Source: JANQSS01 sp965249735 (GTDB lineage: Bacteria > Bacteroidota > Bacteroidia > Chitinophagales > Saprospiraceae). Taken from it: a stretch of DNA of 64,000 nucleotides. Where the stretch lies: contig CBDFMS010000016.1 in NCBI GenBank assembly GCA_965249735.1, positions 124,001-188,000 on the forward strand, given 5' to 3'. The notes below the pieces were generated by a model. The model did not search any database, was not told the origin of the DNA, and saw nothing but the letters and a program-made list of their open reading frames with translations. The translations under genes were made by a program, and so were the position numbers. Below, in pieces: positions 1 through 9,203 of this stretch (position 1 is its first letter; every line of letters starts with the position of its first letter).

Positions 1-440
1 ATCGCTATGCGTCTCGATTAGTCAACAACCCGGAATGGGGAAAAGACATTGTACAGGAAGTATTTGAAAAAATTTGGAAAAACAAAACGAATGTAAGATT
101 CAATGAAGTGAGAAATTATTTGTTCAGGACTACATATAATACATGCATGGATCATCTGCGAAGAACAAAATTAGCACGTAATTATTCAGAAAGTGTCGTA
201 CTGCCGAAAAGCGATACCACCGCCGGAGTGCAATTCGAACTGCAAGATTACCTCCATCAAGCCTTGAACAAATTATCTGAAATCCAACGTTCATTGATTT
301 TGCTTCGGGATTATGAAGGTTATAGTTATCAGGAAATAGGTGAGATCACCGGACTTAATGAATCACAAGTGAAAGTCTATATTTTTCGAGGACGAAAAAC
401 ATTAAAAACTCTCATAAAACAAGTAAATTACTATGAGTAA
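1..440 (+). CDS. ECF-type RNA polymerase sigma factor (5' end outside window)
   Basis: The frame is open from base 3, so this is the 3' part of a longer gene; the GTG at 108 is internal. The first residues carry the region 2 pattern DIVQEVFEKIWKNK and then YLFRTTYNTCMDHLRR, as in sigma-70 region 2 of ECF factors. The C-terminal half holds region 4 as a helix-turn-helix (YSYQEIGEITGLNESQVKVYI). ECF factors direct RNA polymerase to a small regulon and are usually held by a membrane anti-sigma factor. The next gene overlaps this one by 8 bases and has one membrane helix, which fits that arrangement. Confidence 0.9.
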   Translation, partial: RYASRLVNNPEWGKDIVQEVFEKIWKNKTNVRFNEVRNYLFRTTYNTCMDHLRRTKLARNYSESVVLPKSDTTAGVQFELQDYLHQALNKLSEIQRSLILLRDYEGYSYQEIGEITGLNESQVKVYIFRGRKTLKTLIKQVNYYE

Positions 441-1485
441 TATCAATATAAATATCGACAATTACGAAGTCTATGCACTTGATTATCTCGAAAATAATCT
501 CTCGCCGAAACTAAAGAAATCCTTTGGTTACTTTTTGGAATTTCATCCGGAGATTGCGGAAGATTTATCAGGCTCGATGAATTATAAACTTGAGCGCGTT
601 GCACTGACCTACGACGAAAAAGAAAGTTTGAAACATCGTCCTGCCGGTGCACTTAGACCTATCCTTCCTTTTATATCCATTGCCGCCAGTATCTTACTTA
701 TTGCCTTAGTCATCTTTTTGATGACAAAGCCGGAACAACCAGGTAAGGATCATTATGCTCTCGATAATCCTCAACAATTAACTAAACCGGTAATCGATAA
801 AGCAAATCAGGAAAATATAAAAGAGATAATTCTCACAGAAGAAAAGAACGAGCGTAACGTTGCATTCGAACCGGAAAAAGCAACGGAAAACAATAAGAAT
901 ACTAGCTCTTCAGAATCAGGGAATGTAACACCAGAATCAAAACCTAAAAGTCAAACTTCCGTTGCCAAACTGAATCAAGTAGAAAAAGAGAATACTTCTC
1001 CTTTGACTCAGTCAACCAGGCCAATACCTGAAGACGAAAAACAACTGAATACGGATAAAGGGCCTGTAGTGACCGGTCACCGCGGTGTGGAACCTGCTGA
1101 AAAAAATCCATTCAATCCTAGCATACCGGAGAATGATGATAAGGGACGACTTACAAAACCTATCGCTCAGACATCAAATAATACGGACCTAGAAGTAAGA
1201 GAACTACACCAGTTACCGATTTTGGAAAAAACTAAAAGTAGTCCTATTGTTTCCACTTTAAAAACAGAAAGTACACGTGTGAGTGATTTATCGACTCGGA
1301 TTCCGCAAATAGTGATACCCACAGAACATGATAAAAACGATGAAATAATCATAGCCAGTGCGTCTACAGCACCAACAAAAAAGAAAAAATTCAGACTTCG
1401 AAATTTAATTCCTGAACAATTCGCCGGCCTGACCAGGGATGACATCAAAGAGTCCCTATTGCCCGAAGCGATTACAGCCAGATAA
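433..1485 (+). CDS. probable membrane anti-sigma factor with long low-complexity tail
   Basis: This 350-residue protein begins inside the end of the ECF sigma gene (8-base overlap), so the two are probably translationally coupled. It has a roughly 70-residue N-terminal cytoplasmic part, one membrane helix at about residues 75-98, and a hydrophilic C-terminal region rich in Glu, Lys, Asn, Pro, Ser and Thr that should face the periplasm. This layout matches Bacteroidota anti-sigma partners. I see no zinc-binding His-Cys-Cys anti-sigma motif, so the role rests on topology and position. The C-terminal 30 residues (FRLRNLIPEQFAGLTRDDIKESLLPE) look more ordered than the linker. Confidence 0.6.
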   Translation: MSNININIDNYEVYALDYLENNLSPKLKKSFGYFLEFHPEIAEDLSGSMNYKLERVALTYDEKESLKHRPAGALRPILPFISIAASILLIALVIFLMTKPEQPGKDHYALDNPQQLTKPVIDKANQENIKEIILTEEKNERNVAFEPEKATENNKNTSSSESGNVTPESKPKSQTSVAKLNQVEKENTSPLTQSTRPIPEDEKQLNTDKGPVVTGHRGVEPAEKNPFNPSIPENDDKGRLTKPIAQTSNNTDLEVRELHQLPILEKTKSSPIVSTLKTESTRVSDLSTRIPQIVIPTEHDKNDEIIIASASTAPTKKKKFRLRNLIPEQFAGLTRDDIKESLLPEAITAR

Positions 1486-1543
1486 GTTGAATTCATCGGA
1501 TAATAGTCACTTAAATAATTAATCTTAAAATAATCAAACCATT

Positions 1544-2047
1544 ATGAAATACTTATTATTTATCCTCTATTTATTATTGCATGCTCCTGTTTTTGCCCAG
1601 CGTGATACTGTGGAGATCCGAGATGGAGGAATCTATGTGCGTGATACAGATGGCACAGTCGTCAAAATAAATCCAGGCGGCATTCATGTTTATGTTGAAG
1701 ACGACTCAGTCGATATTCGTATTGGCAATCCGGATCGGGATCCTTATCGAAATGTACGTACACGTTGGATACTGATGGATATCGGTACAGACATTCTGAT
1801 AGCCGATGAAAATTATTACGTTGAAGGAATCGACCCATTCGAACTAAATGCATGGAAAAGTACAAATGTCAATTTACACCTTTTCCAACAGCGAATAAAT
1901 CTCATTAATCATGCCGTCAACCTTAAATGGGGTCTTACATTTCAATTTCACAAATACTATTTCAATAATCCGTTCATTTTGGAAGCGGATCAACCAATGT
2001 CGACATTCACTTATCTAGGTGATATGGACATTCGCAAAAAAGATTGA
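1544..2047 (+). CDS. outer-membrane beta-barrel protein, 5' part of a frameshifted gene
   Basis: The protein has a signal peptide ending near FAQ (residues 1-18), then an Asp-rich stretch, then beta-strand-like segments (WILMDIGTDILIAD, LKWGLTFQFHKYYF). The frame stops at TGA right after an A6 tract at 2036-2041. The following frame continues the same protein type. Adding one base in the A tract joins them as MDIRKK-R-LSSTYLTMPIML, a typical PorT-like barrel continuation. The complete product would be about 276 residues. The gene lies 58 bases after the anti-sigma gene and may be in the same operon. Confidence 0.65.
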   Translation: MKYLLFILYLLLHAPVFAQRDTVEIRDGGIYVRDTDGTVVKINPGGIHVYVEDDSVDIRIGNPDRDPYRNVRTRWILMDIGTDILIADENYYVEGIDPFELNAWKSTNVNLHLFQQRINLINHAVNLKWGLTFQFHKYYFNNPFILEADQPMSTFTYLGDMDIRKKD

Positions 2048-2370
2048 GTTCAACATATCTGACCATGCCTATCATGCTGAACTTTGAGACTAATTCACGA
2101 CGTAAAAGTCGGTCGTTTCATATCAATATTGGAGCCTACGGCGGTCCCCGCCTGGGTTCCAATTTTAAAACCAAAGGCGATGGAGATAAGAATAAAGTAA
2201 AGGATGATTTCAACTTAGTCAAGTGGCAATACGGCTTGCGCGCGGAATTAGGATATGGTTGGTTCAAGATGTATGGAACACTCGGATTAAATGACCTGTT
2301 CCAGGAAGACAAAAACAATGGATACAAAGTGACGCCACTTAGTGTAGGATTTATTTTAATTCCGTTTTAG
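2044..2370 (+). CDS. outer-membrane beta-barrel protein, 3' part of a frameshifted gene
   Basis: This is the distal part of the barrel gene, in the -1 frame relative to the upstream part. TTG at 2044 or ATG at 2065 could serve as a start, but no signal peptide is present, so independent translation would give a cytoplasmic fragment. The content (SSTYLTMPIMLNFE, then a glycine-rich strand GAYGGPRLGSNF, a charged loop, WQYGLRAELGYGWF and the final PLSVGFILIPF) resembles the end of small Bacteroidota outer-membrane beta-barrel proteins. It ends just before a strong terminator. Confidence 0.5.
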   Translation: MSSTYLTMPIMLNFETNSRRKSRSFHINIGAYGGPRLGSNFKTKGDGDKNKVKDDFNLVKWQYGLRAELGYGWFKMYGTLGLNDLFQEDKNNGYKVTPLSVGFILIPF

Positions 2371-2387
2371 TCTAAGCTAAATAAATT

Positions 2388-2424
2388 AAAAGGGGAATCC
2401 TTTTTGAGGACTCCCCTTTTTTTA
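2388..2424. terminator. bidirectional rho-independent terminator
   Basis: A stem of AAAAGGGGA-TCC pairs with GGA-TCCCCTTTT around a short T/G loop, with one mismatch. It is followed by a T run on the + strand and by TTTT on the - strand. It sits between the convergent barrel gene and the large adhesin gene and can serve both. Confidence 0.8.
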
Positions 2425-2444
2425 TGTTTTTTATAATATTATCA

Positions 2445-5400
2445 TCAGTCAATTTTGACCATTTTCATTGTTGCAAGACCAGTACCTGACCGCAAAGAAC
2501 ATATGTAAGCGCCGGTGCGTAATTTATCTGTCATACGCCAGCTATTCATTCCTGCATTTCCAATTAGATCTTCAGACTTTATCAGGACTCCTTCCATTGA
2601 ATAAATGTGTAGAGCTACCAACCCTGAGCGTTTTAAATAAAATTCAATTTCAGTTTCATCCGTAAAGGGATTCGGATGATTTTGAAACAATTGGATGGCT
2701 GAATTCTTCGCATAGTTGTAATTCGCAGAAAGGCCGGCTGGTGGACACCAGGCACGACCCATATCGGAGATAACTACTGAAACCGGATTTTCATTTGAAA
2801 CTGCTCCCGTATAAATATCTACAATTCCCAATGTTCCAAGCGCATTACTGAAGTACCAGATATTGCCAACATTATCGATGGTTATCTGAGATGAATTTGC
2901 AGAAGGAATAATGCTCAACTGTGTGAATGTATTTGGGTTAGTCGAATATTCCCAAATAATATTTGCACTAATGTTATTGAAAATCGACATGACCATTCGT
3001 TCATTATCCAAGCCACCATCCAGCACCACAAAATCACCAAAATTTCCTATAGGAACGCTTCCATTGGTCAAGTTTTCTTGCGCAGAATCAAAACTCTTGC
3101 CGTCACTGCTCATTTTAATTCGATAGATATCTACGATTTGATTTGTCTGTTCGGGGCCGTAATATAAATGACCGTATTTATAACTGGCTGCTGCGGCTGT
3201 AAGCGTTCCCGGCACGCTGACGTCACCAACCTCGGCCGTTTCACCGGTTATTAAATCCACCCAAAAGAAGGTCATCCCGGAGGCATAATACCCGATACCC
3301 AAGTCATCATTTACCGCAACGGCGTTTGTCCCTGTTGTTACGCCGGTATTTGAAACTAAAGTAAAATCTCCTGTTGCTGTGTTGATAGAATAATATTGAC
3401 CTGCAGAATTAATTGCATAAATTAATTCACAACGTGGTTCGTCGCACGTACCCGATGTATCAGCCACTATGAGCTGGCCGGTGCAAGTATCTGCATTCCC
3501 GCCAGCATCCGTTACGATGACAACATATGAAAAGGTATCCATGGGAGATTCCAGATCATCACATGAAATCATGATGGAATCAGCCAAAATAAAACTAACT
3601 GAAACATCGCCACAATTATCTTCACTCATGCCGGCAATATCTTCAGCATAAATAGTAATTCCATTTGTGTCTTGTATGAACTGTACTCCAATTTCCTCAC
3701 ATACCGCTGTTGGTGGCTGACAATCAATCAGGATGACAACAGTCTCGCAGGATACGTCGCCACCGCACATATCCGATGCATTCCACCGGATACGATGTAC
3801 ACCGAAAGTTAAATATTCAGGCAAATCTCCGGTTCCATTTAAATCTGAATTAAAGCCGACTTGGTCGTCATAGTCGAAATCGATATCCCACACTAATTCT
3901 GACGTTGAGTCACAATTCACGACTTGCGGAGGCGTGATCAGCACATGCACTTCACAACCATCATCCGGATTTAGTTGACAGCCGCTTTGCATGACAGTAT
4001 CAGGGCAATTAATTAGGGATATTTCATCTGATTTAATAATGTAAATATTCTGATCAAATTCACCGATAACGGAATCCGAACTTGAACTACATGAGCTAAT
4101 TACTGTCCAATGACGAATAATATGTCGGCAGGTATCACCAGAAACGTCTACTTCCTCATCGACATAATCGCTTTCAACTTCGTCGCATGATGACGCACTG
4201 ATGAATGGCTTCCCTGTTTGGTCAGGGTGCGTCGATCCACCCAAACAAGCATCGATCACGACATGATCCGGCCAAATAATATCGGTACTCTGCGGATTGC
4301 AATCCAGAATATAAATATGCTGAATACAAGAATTGATTTCACCTCCGTCATTACTGATAATAAATTCACGTGTAATAGCCGGTAAATAATTTCCATTTTC
4401 ATAAATACTTCTTCCACAAATTGTATTGACCTCAAAGTCTTCCGATATTGTAAAATCACATTCGCTCATAGCCAGACCATCCTGGCCCCAAACCCGAGGG
4501 CCATTATATGTTTGTCCTTTACAATAGACGACCCAATCCTCGTCATCAATCACGACATCTTCCACATCATCCGGATCAGAAACAACTGAACCAAAAATCG
4601 ACAAATCATCCAGGTCTATTTCAAACGAACAACTCACGGTAATATCAGGAGGACAGGTCAACGATGGGGCCAGATTACTCTCGACAAATACGCGTGAAAT
4701 GCATGAACTAAAATTTCCGTAAATGTCCCATACGCCTAATTCAATTAATATTAATTGTCCAGCTTCTTCACAACAAAATTCTTCATAGTCATGCCACTCG
4801 GTGTCATTATAGGAGGTGCCATCACATGTACCCTGGATTACGCGTCGTAATTTCATAGAGGCTATCCCACAAGCATCTGAAGAGTAGTTATCAATATCAT
4901 CGATATGAATAACATCCTGTCCTGATCCCAAATAAATCGTCAAATTATTTTCACAACGCGCTTGCGGCGGAATTTCATCGGCAATATGCAATGAGCTTGT
5001 ACAACTGGCCTCATTGCCACATCCGTCAATTGCCGTAAATGTCAGGGTATGCCAACCAATAGGTAAATTGTTTATTACAAAGGCCGGATCATCATATGTT
5101 CCTAAATTTATTACATCTCCTGCCGAAGATGTGACCAGATATGTGACATGTGAACAATCATCCGATATTTGAGGATGCGGGACATGATAGTTTGCATAAC
5201 AATTTGTAATTAATGTGCTGCCGGATAGTTCACTTTCACATGAAATTTCCGGTGCTTCATCATCTACTAATCGTATACTCTGAATAAAGGATACGTACTC
5301 ACCGGTGCACATATTAACAACCTGCCAATTTCTATCGATGATAACGCCACAATTCAAATAATGTATATAGTCGTCGTATTCACCCCATACATCACAATTC

Positions 5401-6455
5401 ATATTTAATTCATCACCTATTTCATCAGGTTGTGGAATACCATCCATATTCAAATCCCAATCACCACTGCATAATATTGCAGGAGCATCCGTCCCATCTC
5501 TATTTGGAAAAATATTCGTTGATGAAAATGATGGAACTCTCAGATTAATCGTATCTGTGCAAGAAGTTGTATTGCCTTGCCCATCTGTTGCAGTCCACGA
5601 ACGGTAAATTGTCCTTGTATAAGGTCCACCGTTGGTACAATCCAATTCCACGATATTGTCTGTGTACGCCAGTGCAATATCACCGCAGTTGTCGTAATCT
5701 GTAACTGTAAATGGCCCAACTCCGGAAGTTGGGCTTATCGTATAGCCCTGTGGGATTGGAAATGGAATGGAATCCAGCGGATCCGTACTCGGGTCAACTT
5801 CGTTTCGACAATTAATATCTACAGATCCACATTGCAACGGCGTAATGTAGTAGTCTTCATAATGAATGTAACCCCAACACATATTTCCTGACGGATCCTG
5901 AACAGAGGCAATGATGGTCTGCTCGATATACGCAGCGGTAATCGGATTTGGCACAGGGCTACCATCCAATGTGGTGAGCGTTACGATATAATTATCATAA
6001 CAACCATATGGCCCCCCTTCCAGTACCATGTCGGCTGTGACCAATACCTCACAATCATTATCCGGAGACAAATTTATATTGGCATTGCAGGCATCATCTG
6101 TAATTGGATTAGGAAATTCAACTATTATAATTGAAAATGAGCATGAATCCACATTTCCATCACTATCCTCAGAAGCCCAACTCTGACTGGTTGTGCCTAT
6201 AGGAAAGTCATCACCAGATGTCAAGCCACTTCCGTCTGTTTGCAACAAGGCCACAAGGGCACAATCACCAGAGGTTGAAACAACATAGTTTATGCTTACA
6301 GCACAGTCTCCCGGATCAGCTGTGACCGTGATGTCAGCCGGACAATTGATAGTCAAAGGCACACAATTTTGAGCCCAATTCTCCTCCAGGCCAGTGAATG
6401 AAATGGTAAAGAGAAACAATAGCCTGATTGCGATATTTCGATTGGATGATTTCAT
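2445..6455 (-). CDS. giant secreted HYR-like adhesin with T9SS type-A sorting domain
   Basis: The 1336-residue protein starts with a signal peptide (about residues 1-29, ending WAQ). Repeated HYR-like modules follow, recognisable by CPADITVTADPGDC near residue 35, CPPDITVSC near 600 and CPDTVMQSGCQLNPDDGCEV near 815, separated by Cys/Asp-rich beta-sandwich segments ending in patterns such as DGCGNEASC. A propeller-like stretch lies at about 1030-1240 (YAINSAGQYYSINTATGDFT). The last 80 residues begin FQNHPNPFTDETEIEF and match the Por_Secre_tail sorting signal that sends proteins through T9SS to the cell surface. The protein is probably an adhesin or surface-layer component; its ligand is unknown. 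It is monocistronic between a terminator and the norD end. Confidence 0.85.
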   Translation of the reverse strand: MKSSNRNIAIRLLFLFTISFTGLEENWAQNCVPLTINCPADITVTADPGDCAVSINYVVSTSGDCALVALLQTDGSGLTSGDDFPIGTTSQSWASEDSDGNVDSCSFSIIIVEFPNPITDDACNANINLSPDNDCEVLVTADMVLEGGPYGCYDNYIVTLTTLDGSPVPNPITAAYIEQTIIASVQDPSGNMCWGYIHYEDYYITPLQCGSVDINCRNEVDPSTDPLDSIPFPIPQGYTISPTSGVGPFTVTDYDNCGDIALAYTDNIVELDCTNGGPYTRTIYRSWTATDGQGNTTSCTDTINLRVPSFSSTNIFPNRDGTDAPAILCSGDWDLNMDGIPQPDEIGDELNMNCDVWGEYDDYIHYLNCGVIIDRNWQVVNMCTGEYVSFIQSIRLVDDEAPEISCESELSGSTLITNCYANYHVPHPQISDDCSHVTYLVTSSAGDVINLGTYDDPAFVINNLPIGWHTLTFTAIDGCGNEASCTSSLHIADEIPPQARCENNLTIYLGSGQDVIHIDDIDNYSSDACGIASMKLRRVIQGTCDGTSYNDTEWHDYEEFCCEEAGQLILIELGVWDIYGNFSSCISRVFVESNLAPSLTCPPDITVSCSFEIDLDDLSIFGSVVSDPDDVEDVVIDDEDWVVYCKGQTYNGPRVWGQDGLAMSECDFTISEDFEVNTICGRSIYENGNYLPAITREFIISNDGGEINSCIQHIYILDCNPQSTDIIWPDHVVIDACLGGSTHPDQTGKPFISASSCDEVESDYVDEEVDVSGDTCRHIIRHWTVISSCSSSSDSVIGEFDQNIYIIKSDEISLINCPDTVMQSGCQLNPDDGCEVHVLITPPQVVNCDSTSELVWDIDFDYDDQVGFNSDLNGTGDLPEYLTFGVHRIRWNASDMCGGDVSCETVVILIDCQPPTAVCEEIGVQFIQDTNGITIYAEDIAGMSEDNCGDVSVSFILADSIMISCDDLESPMDTFSYVVIVTDAGGNADTCTGQLIVADTSGTCDEPRCELIYAINSAGQYYSINTATGDFTLVSNTGVTTGTNAVAVNDDLGIGYYASGMTFFWVDLITGETAEVGDVSVPGTLTAAAASYKYGHLYYGPEQTNQIVDIYRIKMSSDGKSFDSAQENLTNGSVPIGNFGDFVVLDGGLDNERMVMSIFNNISANIIWEYSTNPNTFTQLSIIPSANSSQITIDNVGNIWYFSNALGTLGIVDIYTGAVSNENPVSVVISDMGRAWCPPAGLSANYNYAKNSAIQLFQNHPNPFTDETEIEFYLKRSGLVALHIYSMEGVLIKSEDLIGNAGMNSWRMTDKLRTGAYICSLRSGTGLATMKMVKID

Positions 6456-6589
6456 GAATTAACGTCTTGTCAACTAAAAGACATCAAAATATGAAATTTG
6501 TCTTACTATCGCAATTGTGGTGAAGTCAATCTACCTCCATCCTTCAATGAAACTGTTGGAATATGGGTAGATTTCTCTAACAAAGTGGC

Positions 6590-8320
6590 CTAGGTATTTG
6601 CAATCTTCTTGTACAAATGCATGATTGATTCCGGAAGCATTTCCGGGAGTGTTAATATTCGGTAGTGATTGATACCAAACATTTGAGGAAGATAATATTT
6701 TGCTTGTTGTTCTATAGCCAGGGCGTAAGTTCCAATATCCATATCATACAGTTCCCTTACTGTATGGTTGATGTCTTTCACGCCATATTGCCCTCCATAT
6801 TGATCATAGTCATTCGGTTTCCCGTCTGACAAAAGAATGACCCATTTTTTCTTTGATGGTCTCTTTTCCAACAAAAAACCCGCATGTCGCATGGCCGGTC
6901 CAATGCGCGTAAAACCCATCGGTGAAATTCCCCCAATATTCACTTTCCCCCTATTCCATTTGTCATCGAAGTGTTTCAATGTAACATAATGGCAAAAATT
7001 TCTAGTCTTAGAAAAGAATCCGTCGACCTGGAAATCAATATCATACTCGGAAAATGCTTCTCCCAATAAGATCACTGCTTCTTTTTCAATATCAATGACC
7101 TTATGGCCTGCTACATAGCTGTCACCAGAAAGACTCAAATCAATTAAAAATAATATAGAGAGGTCGGCTTTTCGTTTGCGTTTGGAATTATATAGTTTTT
7201 CATTCGGAGATTTCCCTGCCCGTATATCAACAAATGCATCGATTACTTCGTCAAGCGCAAATTCATCGCCGTCTGTTACCCGTCGAATTCTCTTCATTTC
7301 ATTTTGAATAGAAGCCAACATTTTTTTTAATTTGAGGAGGACGTTTTTATTATTTCCAATAATTCGCTGAGCGTAAGAGATATCCTTACCCCGAAATAAA
7401 AGGGGATATACTTTGCAATGATTTTCAATAAAATTTCGCTGCTTAAAGTGCCATTCAGGATATTCATAATAATATCCATTCTCTTTGAGTTCCTTGCTTT
7501 GTGCGATTGTTAGATTACCAGTGAATTCCGCTCTGTAGACCGAGTGAACGACATCATCCACCCGGACAGTATGTTTCATATTGATGTCCTGCAACGCATC
7601 CAGATCATCTTCCAAACTGTCATCTCCATCAAAATCCCTCCATATATCATCAAACTCTTCGGCTGTCTCAATTTTTTCAAAATTATGCGTTATCATAAAT
7701 TCCTCTTGCTTCTCTCTATCATGTTGAACAGTGATAACTTCGTCTACAGGATTCGCTTCAAGTTCAGTAGTAATTTCATCTTTTTGGTCATTATCGTCAC
7801 CTAGAAGCGGAGCTATATGTTGCAATTCTTCACCGGCAATTAATGTATTATCGACCATCCATTTGCCATAAAGCCATGATTTATTTTCGATGTGACTAAG
7901 TTCGTTGTACAGCGGTGTGAAATTTTCATATTCTTCTGCCAAGGCGTCCAGTACGAAATGTGCATTTTGCTGGGCCATCTGTTCACTCGTAAATTTTTCC
8001 GACTTCTCATCAGGACGCCAGTTAAGCTTGAGTTCCTTTTGTTTACATAAAAATAAAACTCGATATAAATAATATTTAAAATTTAGTTTGCGGTCGTGAT
8101 ACTCATTTATTTCCGCAGGTAAGTAGAATTGATTTCCTCTCCAACCACCGACACTTTCCGCAGTTATCAATTCGATGGGATGGCCACTCATAGCGCATGC
8201 CAAAAGCGTCAACCGATATCGCAGATCTTGCAGACACACCGTGTCTGCATTGTTTTCATTCGGCTCGTTTCGTTTTTTCCAGGCCAAATATTTTTTGAAA
8301 ATCAGTTCAACTACATCCAT
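6590..8320 (-). CDS. norD: NorD, VWA-domain protein for nitric oxide reductase activation
   Basis: The 576-residue protein has an N-terminal helical and acidic region and a C-terminal von Willebrand A domain from about residue 387. A complete MIDAS is visible: DLSLS near 394, a Thr in GFTRIGPA near 471, and SDGKPNDYD near 498. NorD works with the AAA+ protein NorQ to insert or activate the non-heme iron (FeB) of cytochrome c-dependent NO reductase. It is the last gene of norC-norB-norQ-norD, five bases after norQ, so the genes are surely cotranscribed. The acidic residue 165-260 region is long but normal for the family. Confidence 0.9.
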   Translation of the reverse strand: MDVVELIFKKYLAWKKRNEPNENNADTVCLQDLRYRLTLLACAMSGHPIELITAESVGGWRGNQFYLPAEINEYHDRKLNFKYYLYRVLFLCKQKELKLNWRPDEKSEKFTSEQMAQQNAHFVLDALAEEYENFTPLYNELSHIENKSWLYGKWMVDNTLIAGEELQHIAPLLGDDNDQKDEITTELEANPVDEVITVQHDREKQEEFMITHNFEKIETAEEFDDIWRDFDGDDSLEDDLDALQDINMKHTVRVDDVVHSVYRAEFTGNLTIAQSKELKENGYYYEYPEWHFKQRNFIENHCKVYPLLFRGKDISYAQRIIGNNKNVLLKLKKMLASIQNEMKRIRRVTDGDEFALDEVIDAFVDIRAGKSPNEKLYNSKRKRKADLSILFLIDLSLSGDSYVAGHKVIDIEKEAVILLGEAFSEYDIDFQVDGFFSKTRNFCHYVTLKHFDDKWNRGKVNIGGISPMGFTRIGPAMRHAGFLLEKRPSKKKWVILLSDGKPNDYDQYGGQYGVKDINHTVRELYDMDIGTYALAIEQQAKYYLPQMFGINHYRILTLPEMLPESIMHLYKKIANT

Positions 8321-8325
8321 TATGT

Positions 8326-9108
8326 TTAGAGGATGAGATTACAAATGTCAGCAAGCGCATCAGCTGTTTCCTGCTCGTCAGTTAGTGGTTCAATGATAGC
8401 CACTTTTACGGCCAATCGCGGAGGCAGGCCCGATGAAATAAGTTTTGCGGCATCAACCAACAAGCGGGTTGATGCTGTTTCAGCCAACCCAAATTCTTTG
8501 AGATTTCGGATTTTGTTTCCAATCTTCACAAGCTTACCGGCTAAATCTGAAGCTATTCCGGTTTCTTCCTGCAAGATTTTAATCTCGACATCACTGGACG
8601 GGTATTGAAAAGATACAGAAACAAAGCGCTGGCGCGTTGAAGGTTTTAATTCTTTAAATCCTTTTTGATAACCCGGATTAAACGACGCGACCATCATAAA
8701 TCCCGGATCTGCTACCACTTCTTTTCCCAATTTATCCATGTACAATGTGCGTCGATAATCACTTAAAGAATGAACTGCAACTAAAATATCAGGTCGGGCT
8801 TCGGCCACCTCGTCTAGATAGATAATGTGCCCATTTTTTGCAGCGACCACCAGAGGTCCATCGACCCAAACGGTTTCGGCATTTTTAATAATAAATCGAC
8901 CGATTAAATCCGTAGATGAGGTTTCTTCATGACATGTGATGGTTAATATTTCTTTATTCAACTTATAAGCCATGTACTCAATAAACCTGGTCTTGCCGGT
9001 CCCTGTTGGGCCCTTTAATAATAAAGGAAGTTGATTTCGGTATACATGCTCAAAGACATCACATTCTTTTCCGATTTGATAATAAAACGGTTCTTTCTCA
9101 ATTTTCAT
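8326..9108 (-). CDS. norQ: NorQ, MoxR/CbbQ-type AAA+ ATPase
   Basis: The 260-residue ATPase has Walker A GPTGTGKT at residues 33-40 and Walker B IIYLDE near 95-100. The MoxR-family substrate-recognition text SSTDLIGRF lies between them and a sensor-type FNPGYQKGFKELKPSTRQRF follows. NorQ/CbbQ proteins form hexameric rings that, with the VWA partner, activate metalloenzymes. With norB upstream and norD immediately downstream, the target here is the NO reductase. A 95-base gap separates it from norB. Confidence 0.92.
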   Translation of the reverse strand: MKIEKEPFYYQIGKECDVFEHVYRNQLPLLLKGPTGTGKTRFIEYMAYKLNKEILTITCHEETSSTDLIGRFIIKNAETVWVDGPLVVAAKNGHIIYLDEVAEARPDILVAVHSLSDYRRTLYMDKLGKEVVADPGFMMVASFNPGYQKGFKELKPSTRQRFVSVSFQYPSSDVEIKILQEETGIASDLAGKLVKIGNKIRNLKEFGLAETASTRLLVDAAKLISSGLPPRLAVKVAIIEPLTDEQETADALADICNLIL

Positions 9109-9203
9109 AAGATCTTAAGGTAATGATGTAAACAGACTGACAAGGCATTCATTTCTTTGAATACCATGTGTCAGCTTTCCATCTGTTAATATGTTTAAGT
9201 CGA

